From a virus, in IMG/VR virus record IMGVR_UViG_3300042556_001811, positions 1-23,679 of that record: DNA of 23,679 nucleotides, one strand, 5' to 3'. Position 1 is the stretch's first letter. The number at the start of each line of letters is the position of its first letter. This document shows, piece after piece, positions 8,468 to 14,988 of the stretch. Both the position numbers and the translations under genes were made by a program. The notes beneath the pieces were generated by a model. That model searched no databases and was not told the origin of the DNA. It saw only the letters and a list, made by a program, of their open reading frames with translations.

Positions 8468-8473
8468 TACAAT
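8465..8473 (+). promoter_or_regulatory. Extended -10 (TGATACAAT) for a leaderless fibre gene
   Basis: TGATACAAT is a near-consensus extended -10 (TG, one base, TACAAT). It overlaps the stop codon of the upstream gene, and its last base is 6 bases before the ATG at 8480. There is no SD before that ATG, so transcription and translation probably start at the same base. It shares TGATAC with the three TTCTGATACGCT elements. Confidence 0.6.
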
Positions 8474-8479
8474 TTCAAA

Positions 8480-8956
8480 ATGATGTCGTTCTCAAAGGCT
8501 CCAAGTAGGGCAATCCAGATTGTCACTTCTTCTACTTACACCGCCTCAACTGAGGATGTTCTCCTCATCGCCACATCTGGTGCGTGCACCGTTTCTCTTC
8601 CTGCTTGTTCCACTCGGTTCAATAAGAGTTTGAGATTCAGCGTTGTTTCTACTGGCGGCGCTGGAGCTTTGGTCACGATCAATGCTGCATCCAATGACGA
8701 AATTGGATTTCCGTTTGCTTCGATCACTTCTGTTCGGATTCCTCAGGGTGCAACATTTGAAATCACTCCAGTTGATTTCTCTACCCAGCTTCCACCAACA
8801 CCCCCTGCTACAGGGCATTTTTGGACCCTTGAAGAGCTTGAAGGGAATCTCGGCTACATGCCGTTGTGGTGGGATCTTGCGGCAGGTACACCAACTCCGG
8901 CTACAGGACAGGTCATTGAATTCGACGGAACTGCCCCCGTTTGGGCTACTCCGTAA
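8480..8956 (+). CDS. Fibre-tip-like protein
   Basis: The product is 158 aa. The first 95 residues are a beta-rich unit (SRAIQIVTSSTYTASTEDVL, then TVSLPA, then VTINAASNDEI) of the kind seen in the distal parts of phage tail fibres. A Pro/Thr linker (QLPPTPPATGHF) leads to a short C-terminal domain ending TAPVWATP, resembling the end of fibre shaft repeats. ATG 8480 is directly followed by a second ATG. Neither has an SD, and the start is set by the extended -10 at 8465-8473. It probably contributes to receptor binding, by context and composition only. Confidence 0.6.
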   Translation: MMSFSKAPSRAIQIVTSSTYTASTEDVLLIATSGACTVSLPACSTRFNKSLRFSVVSTGGAGALVTINAASNDEIGFPFASITSVRIPQGATFEITPVDFSTQLPPTPPATGHFWTLEELEGNLGYMPLWWDLAAGTPTPATGQVIEFDGTAPVWATP

Positions 8957-8971
8957 TGTAGGGTGGATTCT

Positions 8972-9169
8972 ATGGTTGATCCAATGCTCGCCAAGGCAAA
9001 TTCGCGGGGACGTTCTGCAAAGATCATCACTCCGCAGCTTTCGCATATTTGCTGCACCGTTGGCGAAACGGGGATCAACTATGACACGACTGCCGAAATT
9101 TACGGGGGTGACCCTGTTGCAGGTGGTCGCAAGGAAGCAGTCAACCACGACTACAAGGATGACGACTGA
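8972..9169 (+). CDS. Hypothetical 65-aa protein
   Basis: ATG 8972 follows AGGGTGG with normal spacing. A GTG at 8963 in the same frame lies inside that SD and is less likely. The product is polar with two adjacent cysteines (HICCTVGE) and an acidic end (HDYKDDD). No family is recognised. Its stop overlaps the next start (TGATG), so it is translated with the following small gene as part of the fibre block. Confidence 0.55.
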   Translation: MVDPMLAKANSRGRSAKIITPQLSHICCTVGETGINYDTTAEIYGGDPVAGGRKEAVNHDYKDDD

Positions 9170-9303
9170 TGGCTGAGTCTCAGGTGAAGAAGGCAAAGGG
9201 TGCGCCCATCGTGAAGCTGGGTCATACCGGCAACAAGCATCACGGTCGGGACGAGAAGGTGCAGGGTGTCATTCCCTCCGCCTACGATCAGTCTGCTGGC
9301 TGA
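9169..9303 (+). CDS. Hypothetical 44-aa basic protein
   Basis: This short ORF starts at an ATG overlapping the preceding stop (TGATG) and ends at 9303, eight bases before the next start. The product is basic with Lys/His clusters (KKAKGAP, GNKHHGRDEK) and no hydrophobic segment. The coding call rests on the perfect fit between neighbours, the overlap and the absence of any other frame that fills the gap. Function is unknown, perhaps a small virion or assembly protein. Confidence 0.5.
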   Translation: MAESQVKKAKGAPIVKLGHTGNKHHGRDEKVQGVIPSAYDQSAG

Positions 9304-9311
9304 CGTAACTC

Positions 9312-9653
9312 GTGGCCGTAAGGAGCACAAACACTTATCAGGAAGGTTTGCAGCGACTCATTCAGGATGTCGCTTCAATGCTGATTCTTCCTGATGCGAA
9401 CGCTGAGTTTCTCATGGGTCTGCAGCAGGCCCTTATTGATGAGGCTCAGGCTCCTTTGCGTGCCCAAGCGGATGCCGCAATGATGCAGGCGGCACCGTCA
9501 GGTAATGCTGCACCTCCCGGAGCGCCGATGATGGCTCCGGGAGGTGCGCCCCCCGGTTTGGCCCAGCTCCTTGGAGTTGGTGGCCCCGGTGGTGGCTCTG
9601 CTCCTCTTCCGCCTGCTCCGGCTGCGGATGAGTTGCGCCGCATGACTGCCTGA
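9312..9653 (+). CDS. Ala/Pro/Gly-rich small protein before the scaffold
   Basis: The product is 113 aa. The first 50 residues are helical (YQEGLQRLIQDVASML), and the rest is low-complexity Ala, Pro, Gly and Met (for example APPGAPMMAPGGAPPG, then LPPAPAADEL). GTG 9312 has no SD. AAGGAG lies just inside the frame but is followed by no convenient ATG, so the exact start is uncertain. Proteins of this kind often lie near portal or scaffold genes in phages. Its function is not known. A perfect 14-bp inverted repeat lies within the low-complexity part (9511-9548). Confidence 0.55.
   Translation: MAVRSTNTYQEGLQRLIQDVASMLILPDANAEFLMGLQQALIDEAQAPLRAQADAAMMQAAPSGNAAPPGAPMMAPGGAPPGLAQLLGVGGPGGGSAPLPPAPAADELRRMTA
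9511..9548. repeat. Perfect 14-bp inverted repeat inside a coding region
   Basis: GCACCTCCCGGAGC (9511-9524) pairs perfectly with 9535-9548 around a 10-base loop. It is very GC-rich and has no T-run after it, so it is not a standard intrinsic terminator. It encodes the Ala/Pro/Gly/Met-rich segment of the 113-aa protein and may arise from repeated codons. It lies about 105 bases before the promoter element at 9654. Confidence 0.6.
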
Positions 9654-9665
9654 TTCTGATACGCT
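9654..9665 (+). promoter_or_regulatory. Repeated TTCTGATACGCT promoter element, copy 2
   Basis: This copy starts at the first base after the previous stop codon and contains the extended -10 TGATACGCT (box 9660-9665). The predicted start of transcription lies about 20 bases before the scaffold ATG, leaving room for the SD AGGAGG at 9683-9688. It probably drives the scaffold gene and perhaps genes downstream. Confidence 0.65.
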
Positions 9666-9692
9666 TCACGCGTTGTCCAATCAGGAGGAATG

Positions 9693-10640
9693 ATGAGCGA
9701 TTACGAAGATGACATCCTCGAAGGTTTTGAAGACCCGAATCGGGTTGCAAACATGGCCGAGGATCTCAATGAGATGCTCGAAGAATCTCGTCTTCTTGAA
9801 GAGTCAGAGCAGGATGACGACGACGACCTTCTTTACGAGGATGAGGTCGGCGAGTACGAGGATTCCGAAATTGAGGAGCCGCCTTCGTACTACAAGCTTG
9901 GCGACTATGAGATTCCTGCAAGTCAGGTAGATGATGTTGTCAATCTTGTCCAATGGGCTTCTTCGCTTTCTCCCGAGCAGGCAGACCAAATTAACCGTGC
10001 TTTGGCCGGAGAGGTGGCCGCTGCATCGCAGGTTGCTGATGTCGAGCCAGCTTCTAGTCAGCCCTCGATTCCTTCGTACATCGAAGAGCTTGAGTCTTCT
10101 GATCCCACAATGGCTCGGTACATGCGGGAGATGTACGAGGAGCGAATCCAGCGAGAGCAGGAACTTGAAACTCGTTTGAACGAGGTGATGGGTGAACTGA
10201 CCGCCCTTGAAGGCATTACGGGTGAACGCATTTATGCTGAAACCCGGCAGGAAGTTGCTCAGGTCGAGGAGAACGTTCGCGACAATTTCCTCGCAGAGTA
10301 CGGCCTTGACGACGAGGACTACGACCTTCTTGTTGCTACTGCCGGAGAGCTGAACATCACAAATTCGATGGTTCAGGCTTACGGCATGGAAGAGGGTTTC
10401 CGGAAGACTCTCGAGACTGCACTTTACGCAAATGAGGATCTTCGGAATCGTTCCGTTTCCAACGAAGTTGAGTCTCGACTTGTTGCAGAGCAGACATCTT
10501 CTCGAAAGGAAGCTGCAGCCGGTCTTGCCCCTCAGGGCGGAACAAATCTTCCCACTTCCACACCTGCTGGTTTGCCCCAGTCTGAGCGTCGTTCAGCGAT
10601 GGTTCGTGACATTGAAGCTCTTCTCGGAATGCAGCCTTAA
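9693..10640 (+). CDS. Scaffold-like head assembly protein
   Basis: The product is 315 aa from ATG 9693. The adjacent ATG 9690 is only one base from the SD (AGGAGG, 9683-9688), so 9693 is favoured. It is highly acidic at the N-terminus, with a run DDDDD and EDEVGEYEDSEIEE at about residues 40-65. A long charged helix or coiled coil follows (about 140-180, EMYEERIQREQELETRL), then a C-terminal helix (SERRSAMVRDIEALLG). Acidic, helical and immediately upstream of the coat gene is the usual profile of a phage scaffold, which guides prohead assembly and then leaves. Sequence identity to a known scaffold cannot be shown here. Confidence 0.7.
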   Translation: MSDYEDDILEGFEDPNRVANMAEDLNEMLEESRLLEESEQDDDDDLLYEDEVGEYEDSEIEEPPSYYKLGDYEIPASQVDDVVNLVQWASSLSPEQADQINRALAGEVAAASQVADVEPASSQPSIPSYIEELESSDPTMARYMREMYEERIQREQELETRLNEVMGELTALEGITGERIYAETRQEVAQVEENVRDNFLAEYGLDDEDYDLLVATAGELNITNSMVQAYGMEEGFRKTLETALYANEDLRNRSVSNEVESRLVAEQTSSRKEAAAGLAPQGGTNLPTSTPAGLPQSERRSAMVRDIEALLGMQP

Positions 10641-10662
10641 TTTCTATTCCATACAGAGTTCC

Positions 10663-10689
10663 TTGACTTGCTTCAATTTGGTGTAACTT
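10663..10689 (+). promoter_or_regulatory. Sigma70-like promoter of the major capsid gene
   Basis: TTGACT (10663-10668) is followed after a 15-base spacer by TAACTT (10684-10689). It lies in the 96-base AT-rich gap before the coat gene. The spacer is shorter than the ideal 17; shifting the -10 gives TTTTAT with a 19-base spacer. A start near 10696 would put the hairpin at 10694-10711 at the 5' end of the mRNA. Confidence 0.45.
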
Positions 10690-10693
10690 TTAT

Positions 10694-10711
10694 TTGTCCC
10701 CCAAGGGACAA
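10694..10711 (+). promoter_or_regulatory. Hairpin in the capsid gene leader
   Basis: TTGTCCC and GGGACAA pair perfectly (7 bp) around a CCAA loop. The SD (AGGAG, 10725-10729) and start codon are left free. No U-run follows, so it is not a terminator. A hairpin at the 5' end could protect the coat mRNA from decay. A short alternative hairpin (GGAC-AATC-GTCC, 10706-10717) uses part of the same bases. Confidence 0.5.
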
Positions 10712-10736
10712 TCGTCCGTTACACAGGAGCAAATAG

Positions 10737-11672
10737 ATGGCTACTCCGATCGGAGCAGATCACATCACGGCGATCGTGAACCGTCACCTGATGACGGACA
10801 TCATTGATCTTGCCTACGATGGCAACCCGTTGTTTTTCCGTATCTACAACTCGAATCGTCGATTTGTAGACGGTGGGCCGCAGATTGAGCAGCCGGTGAT
10901 GGTGAACAAGTTCACTTCCGGTGGCGCTTTCAGCGACCTTGATGTTCTCGACATGACGCCGCAGGACACTCTGCGTACTGTCGCTTGGGACTGGAAGGAG
11001 AAGTACGTTCCTGTTGCTTTCTCCAACCTGACGATGGTGAAGCTGAACTCGGCTGATTCGATTGCCAACGGCGTCGAGGTGCAGGTTCAGCAGGCTGCCA
11101 TGACGATGCGAGAGCTGCTCGGCACGGGCCTTTACTCCACGGGTACCAACCCCAAGGAGATTGATGGCCTTGAGCTGGCGATCAACACCACCGGCACCTA
11201 CGGTGGCGTTTCTCGTTCGGGTGCTACCGGCTGGTGGAATGGTGTGACGCCCGGTGCGGCAGCCCTCACGCTCGACAACCTGAACGACTGGCAGATGGCT
11301 GGTGTTGTTGGTGGTCGTTTCCCGACCATTGCGGTCACCACGCAGGTCGGCTATTCGACCATCTGGAAGCTGCTTTCTGGCAACCAGACGTTCTACTCGG
11401 TTTCCGAGAAGGACGCTCAGATGGCTTCGGCCGGGTTCAACAACTTCATTTTCAACGGGACGCCTTTCCTGATTGATCCGAAGTGCCCGGCTAACCGGCT
11501 TTACTTCCTCAACGAGGACTTCATCAAGCTGGCCGTTACGCCCCTGTCGGATTTCCGTATGGAGCCGTTCCAGCAGGCGTTCAATCAGGCCGCAATTGCC
11601 GCGAAGCTTCTTTGGACCGGCCAGCTTCTGGTTACCGCTCCGAAGCTTCAGGTCAAGGCCACGTTCACCTGA
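10737..11672 (+). CDS. Major capsid protein (HK97 fold)
   Basis: The product is 311 aa. The shape matches a common HK97-fold coat family. An N-terminal arm is followed by a central A-domain with a Gly-rich segment. Near the end come VTTQVGYSTIWKLLSG, then FNGTPFLIDPKCPANRLYFLN, then the P-domain strands ending MEPFQQAFNQAAIAAKLLWTGQLL. The block of FNG, DPxxPANRLYFLN and WTGQLL is characteristic. It follows the scaffold gene and precedes a cement-like gene, as expected. The SD AGGAG lies 7 bases before the ATG. Codon use is regular and the gene probably has its own promoter, as fits the most abundant virion protein. Confidence 0.92.
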   Translation: MATPIGADHITAIVNRHLMTDIIDLAYDGNPLFFRIYNSNRRFVDGGPQIEQPVMVNKFTSGGAFSDLDVLDMTPQDTLRTVAWDWKEKYVPVAFSNLTMVKLNSADSIANGVEVQVQQAAMTMRELLGTGLYSTGTNPKEIDGLELAINTTGTYGGVSRSGATGWWNGVTPGAAALTLDNLNDWQMAGVVGGRFPTIAVTTQVGYSTIWKLLSGNQTFYSVSEKDAQMASAGFNNFIFNGTPFLIDPKCPANRLYFLNEDFIKLAVTPLSDFRMEPFQQAFNQAAIAAKLLWTGQLLVTAPKLQVKATFT

Positions 11673-11684
11673 TAGGAGCATTAA

Positions 11685-12200
11685 ATGCCTGTTGATGTCA
11701 TTCCCCCGTCGTATGCACGGACTTCTCGGACGGTCCCTGGCCTTAATGGGGCCACCGATTGGACGACCGGCAAGAATACTGCTGGCATTGTCATCCAGTA
11801 TTCGCAGGTTGTTGTTCAGGCTGAGGCTGGTGTCGCTCTCACCGAGGGCGATCTTGTCCAATGGACCGCACCTACTTCGACCGCCCCTCTTCGTGTTGTG
11901 AAGGCAGACGAGGGCCTCACCAACGGCGTCAAGTTTGTTGGGGCTGTCATTAAGGGTGGGGCCGTCGGCGAGCCTGTCACGATTGCCCGTGATGTCGCCT
12001 ATGTGAAGTGTTCTGCCAGCGTCACCGCCGACGACTATGTCACGGTTACGTCGGGTACGAGCACGGGCACGGCCGTGTCGCAGACGACCACTTTCAATGC
12101 TCGCGGTTCCGCTTCGTTCACCGTCGGTCAGGCTCTTGGCGGCTCGATCGCTAACCTGTTCGGTTCTGGTGTCACCGGCGTTCTGGTTGCGTTCACCTGA
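11685..12200 (+). CDS. Capsid cement/decoration protein (DUF2190-like)
   Basis: The product is 171 aa, nearly all beta strand, rich in Ala, Val, Thr and Gly. The central part VALTEGDLVQWTAPTS followed by KFVGAVIKGGAVGEPVTIAR resembles DUF2190 capsid-stabilising proteins. It begins 12 bases after the coat stop with the SD TAGGAG and is the last gene before the hairpin at 12229-12265, so it is probably co-transcribed with the coat gene and binds the outside of the expanded head. Confidence 0.7.
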   Translation: MPVDVIPPSYARTSRTVPGLNGATDWTTGKNTAGIVIQYSQVVVQAEAGVALTEGDLVQWTAPTSTAPLRVVKADEGLTNGVKFVGAVIKGGAVGEPVTIARDVAYVKCSASVTADDYVTVTSGTSTGTAVSQTTTFNARGSASFTVGQALGGSIANLFGSGVTGVLVAFT

Positions 12201-12228
12201 TTTAAGCTCCGTCACAATCCATGAGCTG

Positions 12229-12265
12229 GACAAGGTCCCCGGTTTCCTCCACCGGGGACCTTGTC
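12229..12265 (+). terminator. Strong 14-bp hairpin after the capsid unit
   Basis: GACAAGGTCCCCGG (12229-12242) pairs perfectly with 12252-12265, with a 9-base loop, extended by one G-T and one A-T pair. It lies 28 bases after the cement gene stop and is followed only by TATTCTG rather than a long U-run, so termination may be partial. It directly precedes the promoter element at 12268. Confidence 0.75.
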
Positions 12266-12267
12266 TA

Positions 12268-12280
12268 TTCTGATACGCTG
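12268..12280 (+). promoter_or_regulatory. Repeated TTCTGATACGCT promoter element, copy 3
   Basis: TTCTGATACGCTG starts 3 bases after the hairpin arm. The extended -10 box TACGCT is at 12274-12279, and the ATG of the next gene is 27 bases further on with a strong SD. A -35 box at normal spacing would fall inside the terminator arm, so an extended -10 or activator-type promoter is likely. Confidence 0.65.
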
Positions 12281-12306
12281 TCTTCACATTCCGACAAGGA
12301 GGAATC

Positions 12307-12843
12307 ATGGAGCCAGAAGAGCCGGTGTGTCTGATCTCTGAGGACACGCGAGATCAGCAAACAGAGTTTGATGGGGCAGTCTGGAAGATTGCCGCTGGGG
12401 CGACGGTTTATTGGCCGTGGAAGATTGCCTGCCACCTGCTTGGAGATCCCGGTCTTCGTAACACCGAGGCCTTTGACCACCGTCGATATGACCGTCATCG
12501 TGTCATGCAGGCTTCTGGTGTGATCCTTCCTCAGTCTGTGACCGAGGAAGAGTGGCAGGAGATGCGCCCCAAGATTCTTGTCCAGACGATGGGTGGTGAG
12601 AAGATCACCATGCTTTCCGAAATGCCGATCGACTCTCCTGTTGACTTCCAAACTGGTTTCTCTAATTCGGATTTGAAGGTCCGAATCTCTGAGCTTGAGC
12701 GGACCATCAGTCAGCTCACGGCGAACATCGAGGAAAACACCCCGTTTGTTGTTACTGAGACTTCGCCCAACGAGAAGTCTGTTACGAGTATCGACGAGAT
12801 CCCAGAGGACACGGGTGGACCGCGCAAGTCAACTCGTCGATGA
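12307..12843 (+). CDS. Hypothetical 178-aa protein, neck region
   Basis: This is the first gene of the transcription unit after the terminator. The SD AAGGAGGAA (12296-12304) precedes ATG 12307. The N-terminal 75 residues form a compact unit with aromatic residues (AVWKIAAGATVYWPWKIA). A helix follows at about 125-140 (LKVRISELERTISQLTANI) with heptad-like spacing, then a flexible charged end (GGPRKSTRR). No family is recognised. Position after head genes and before tail genes suggests a head-completion or neck role. The end overlaps the next gene by 29 bases. Confidence 0.65.
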   Translation: MEPEEPVCLISEDTRDQQTEFDGAVWKIAAGATVYWPWKIACHLLGDPGLRNTEAFDHRRYDRHRVMQASGVILPQSVTEEEWQEMRPKILVQTMGGEKITMLSEMPIDSPVDFQTGFSNSDLKVRISELERTISQLTANIEENTPFVVTETSPNEKSVTSIDEIPEDTGGPRKSTRR

Positions 12844-13081
12844 ACTTCGCGGTTTGCGCCGCGATCTAGCAACGCTTGAACATCAGGCGCACCGTGACAA
12901 GGTTCTGACTTTCATTCAGAACCGTGATGCGAAAACGGTGAAGGAAATGGAATTTCTTGGTGAGGCGGCAGCTCTTCCGCTTCACGGCGACATCCTTTTG
13001 CTTCGCGCCGAGGTACGATCTCTTGAAGACGAACTCAGGATTTTGACGACATGGCCGGACCGAGAGAACTCCAGTACCTAG
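12815..13081 (+). CDS. Small coiled-coil protein overlapping both neighbours
   Basis: The product is 88 aa from GTG 12815, preceded by AGAGGA at 12804-12809. Starting at the first ATG in the frame would overlap the upstream gene by about 150 bases and give an Arg/Ser-rich out-of-frame N-terminus, so GTG 12815 is chosen. It is highly helical and charged: LVDELRGLRRDLATLEHQ, and near the end LLLRAEVRSLEDELRIL, with leucine heptads. It overlaps the previous gene by 29 and the next by 31 bases. A short helical connector or chaperone is likely; no family is recognised. Confidence 0.6.
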   Translation: MDRASQLVDELRGLRRDLATLEHQAHRDKVLTFIQNRDAKTVKEMEFLGEAAALPLHGDILLLRAEVRSLEDELRILTTWPDRENSST

Positions 13082-14979
13082 ACATTTCGGATTTCTCGCC
13101 GGGCATCGTCAAAGACTTGGACGGGGGGATGACCGCTGCTCCGGATGGGTCGGCGACAATCGACCAGACTTATGGTTGTGTCGCTGGCCCATCCGGCGGG
13201 TTGTTTCCCGGCCCCAAGATTGTTGCAAACAATTTTTGGGGAATGAACGGTCGTTCAATAGGCACCGTTGAAGCGGCAATTAGTGCGACCGGGTCTGAGC
13301 CGGAACGCTTCTTCCTGAACGACTTCTGTTTTCTTCCCGCTCAGGGAAACGCGTTCAGCGACTTTGATCCTGTTGGTGCGGTCCGGTTTCAGGGGCCAGC
13401 GAACGCTTGGACCTACCATGACATCTCGATTTCAGCGTTCAGTTATTACCTTCCGGTAACTGACGCTACAAGCGGGTTGAACGCAACTCTTCCTGTTTCT
13501 CATTTCATTCGGCACAGGTGGGATGCGGCGACAATCAATGTTGACCCGAATGTTGTTGGCACGGAAACGGGTGTCAACTGTTATCCGAGGAACATTGGTG
13601 CGGTCATGCCGACCGCCAATCAGGTTGGCGGACACGATTGCGTGGGAGCAGCCCTGTTTGTTCCTTCAAATTCTCAAGACATGCAGAAGATCGGTTTCCC
13701 GATCTTTTATGCAGCTTACGATGGCGCACCATACGATCCGGGCGTGAGCACGATTTTGACTGGGACGGGAACAGGCGGTGCCGCTCTGCGTCTCGCAAAC
13801 GGCAAAGGGTTTCTTTTCTCTCCGAACCCGGAGGTTTCGCCTCGAACTCACGAAAATTGGGTGAACGAAACCTTTGCTCTTGATGGCGGCAACCTAACAA
13901 TTCATTCTGCTGTAACACATGGAGGCAGAATTGTTGCGCTTGCTGCCCCCACCGTCGACACCGGTCGAGCCTCTTACACATCAAATTTTGATGTGAGTGG
14001 CGGTTTTACTCGTATGGGCCAAGATGTAAATCTTTGGACCTACAACAATCAGCAGCTTCATTTTTCCAACTTTGGTTCGTTTACCTCTGCGTGGGACACG
14101 GGAACGAGCGCCGGAACAAACATTGTTGGTTTGACTGATGAGGGCATCGGGCCCATCAATGCGATGGTTTCGATGAACGCAAACCAGTTGTTTCTTGTTA
14201 GCGCAAACCGTGGCGCTATTGCCATTAATGGCGATTTGAGGAACCCGTCGATCATCAACCTTCCCGGTGTCGAGTCGACTTACGGTCGGACACCGAAGCC
14301 GGTTGCCACCAATCAGGGTGTTGTCTACGGGTCGAAGTCCGGGATTTTTCTGTGGAATGGATCCGACACCTCTCAGGAACTTTCCACTCAGTTGGAAGGC
14401 AATTTTTGGAACGTGCCCGCTTTTGACTCTTGGCGCGAATTCAAGCCTATGGGTTCGATGGCTTACCGTCATCCGTACCTGTATGTGCCAAACGAATTTG
14501 TTTACGATTTCCGCACGAATTCGTGGTGGCGGCTTCGTAGCAACCCGTCTGAAACTTCGCGACTTGGTCATTTTTCGACTTCTACACGGGGCACCATTCT
14601 TGGTTCTACTGTCGAGGCTGCAGGTCGCGACCTGTTTAGCGGTGTGCGAATTGACCCGGATCAGTATTCGACAAGCTGGTCGTGGAAGTCTCAGCCGATC
14701 ACCATTTCCCGTAATCGTGCGATCAATGTTCGGGAGATCGACATTGTGCTTCAGGGGACTGCTGATGTGCAGGTGTATGTCATCAAGGACAATGCGCAGC
14801 AGCAGGCCAAGTTCGTGGGTGGCGGGACGTTCTCTTCTGCCTACCCGAAGACCCTGTCATTCAACTTTGATGTGACTGGCACGAACATCCAGATTCGTGT
14901 TGAGGCAAACGGGGGGGTTTGCAAGATGCATCGTCTTTCCATTGGTTGGCGTGACGACGTTCAGGTGCCGGGATCGTGA
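13051..14979 (+). CDS. Tail nozzle / beta-propeller-like protein
   Basis: The product is 642 aa, beta-rich throughout, starting LQYLDISDFSPGIVKDLDGG with an early AATIDQTYGC-like block. Repeated strand-turn units such as GVVYGSKSGIFLWNGSD (about residue 420) recall the beta-propeller of podovirus nozzle proteins (T7 gp12 or P22 gp10 type). The C-terminal part with SWSWKSQPITISRN (about 541-554) followed by DIVLQGTADVQVYVI fits the beta sandwich seen at the end of those proteins. The nearby adaptor gene supports a tail-tube role. A tail-tip hub of another type cannot be excluded. ATG 13051 overlaps the coiled-coil gene by 31 bases. Confidence 0.6.
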   Translation: MAGPRELQYLDISDFSPGIVKDLDGGMTAAPDGSATIDQTYGCVAGPSGGLFPGPKIVANNFWGMNGRSIGTVEAAISATGSEPERFFLNDFCFLPAQGNAFSDFDPVGAVRFQGPANAWTYHDISISAFSYYLPVTDATSGLNATLPVSHFIRHRWDAATINVDPNVVGTETGVNCYPRNIGAVMPTANQVGGHDCVGAALFVPSNSQDMQKIGFPIFYAAYDGAPYDPGVSTILTGTGTGGAALRLANGKGFLFSPNPEVSPRTHENWVNETFALDGGNLTIHSAVTHGGRIVALAAPTVDTGRASYTSNFDVSGGFTRMGQDVNLWTYNNQQLHFSNFGSFTSAWDTGTSAGTNIVGLTDEGIGPINAMVSMNANQLFLVSANRGAIAINGDLRNPSIINLPGVESTYGRTPKPVATNQGVVYGSKSGIFLWNGSDTSQELSTQLEGNFWNVPAFDSWREFKPMGSMAYRHPYLYVPNEFVYDFRTNSWWRLRSNPSETSRLGHFSTSTRGTILGSTVEAAGRDLFSGVRIDPDQYSTSWSWKSQPITISRNRAINVREIDIVLQGTADVQVYVIKDNAQQQAKFVGGGTFSSAYPKTLSFNFDVTGTNIQIRVEANGGVCKMHRLSIGWRDDVQVPGS

Positions 14980-14988
14980 TTCACGATC
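14972..14988. repeat. Inverted repeat at the stop/start junction
   Basis: GATCGTGA and TCACGATC flank one T, and the element covers the stop of the nozzle-like gene and the GTG start of the next. It could form a hairpin that affects coupled translation, or be a dyad site for a protein, or be chance. Confidence 0.4.

Noticed and set aside
8546-9196. A 216-aa minus-strand open frame opposite the fibre-tip gene
   Set aside because: It lies opposite two coding genes and has shadow-like Cys/Ser/Arg-rich composition. No start signal supports it.
10719-12347. A 542-aa open frame on the minus strand across the coat, cement and hairpin region
   Set aside because: It is fully antisense to two well-supported genes and crosses the terminator hairpin and promoter element. 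Its composition is Arg/Ser/Gly-rich, as expected from reading the reverse of biased codons. It has no recognisable domain.
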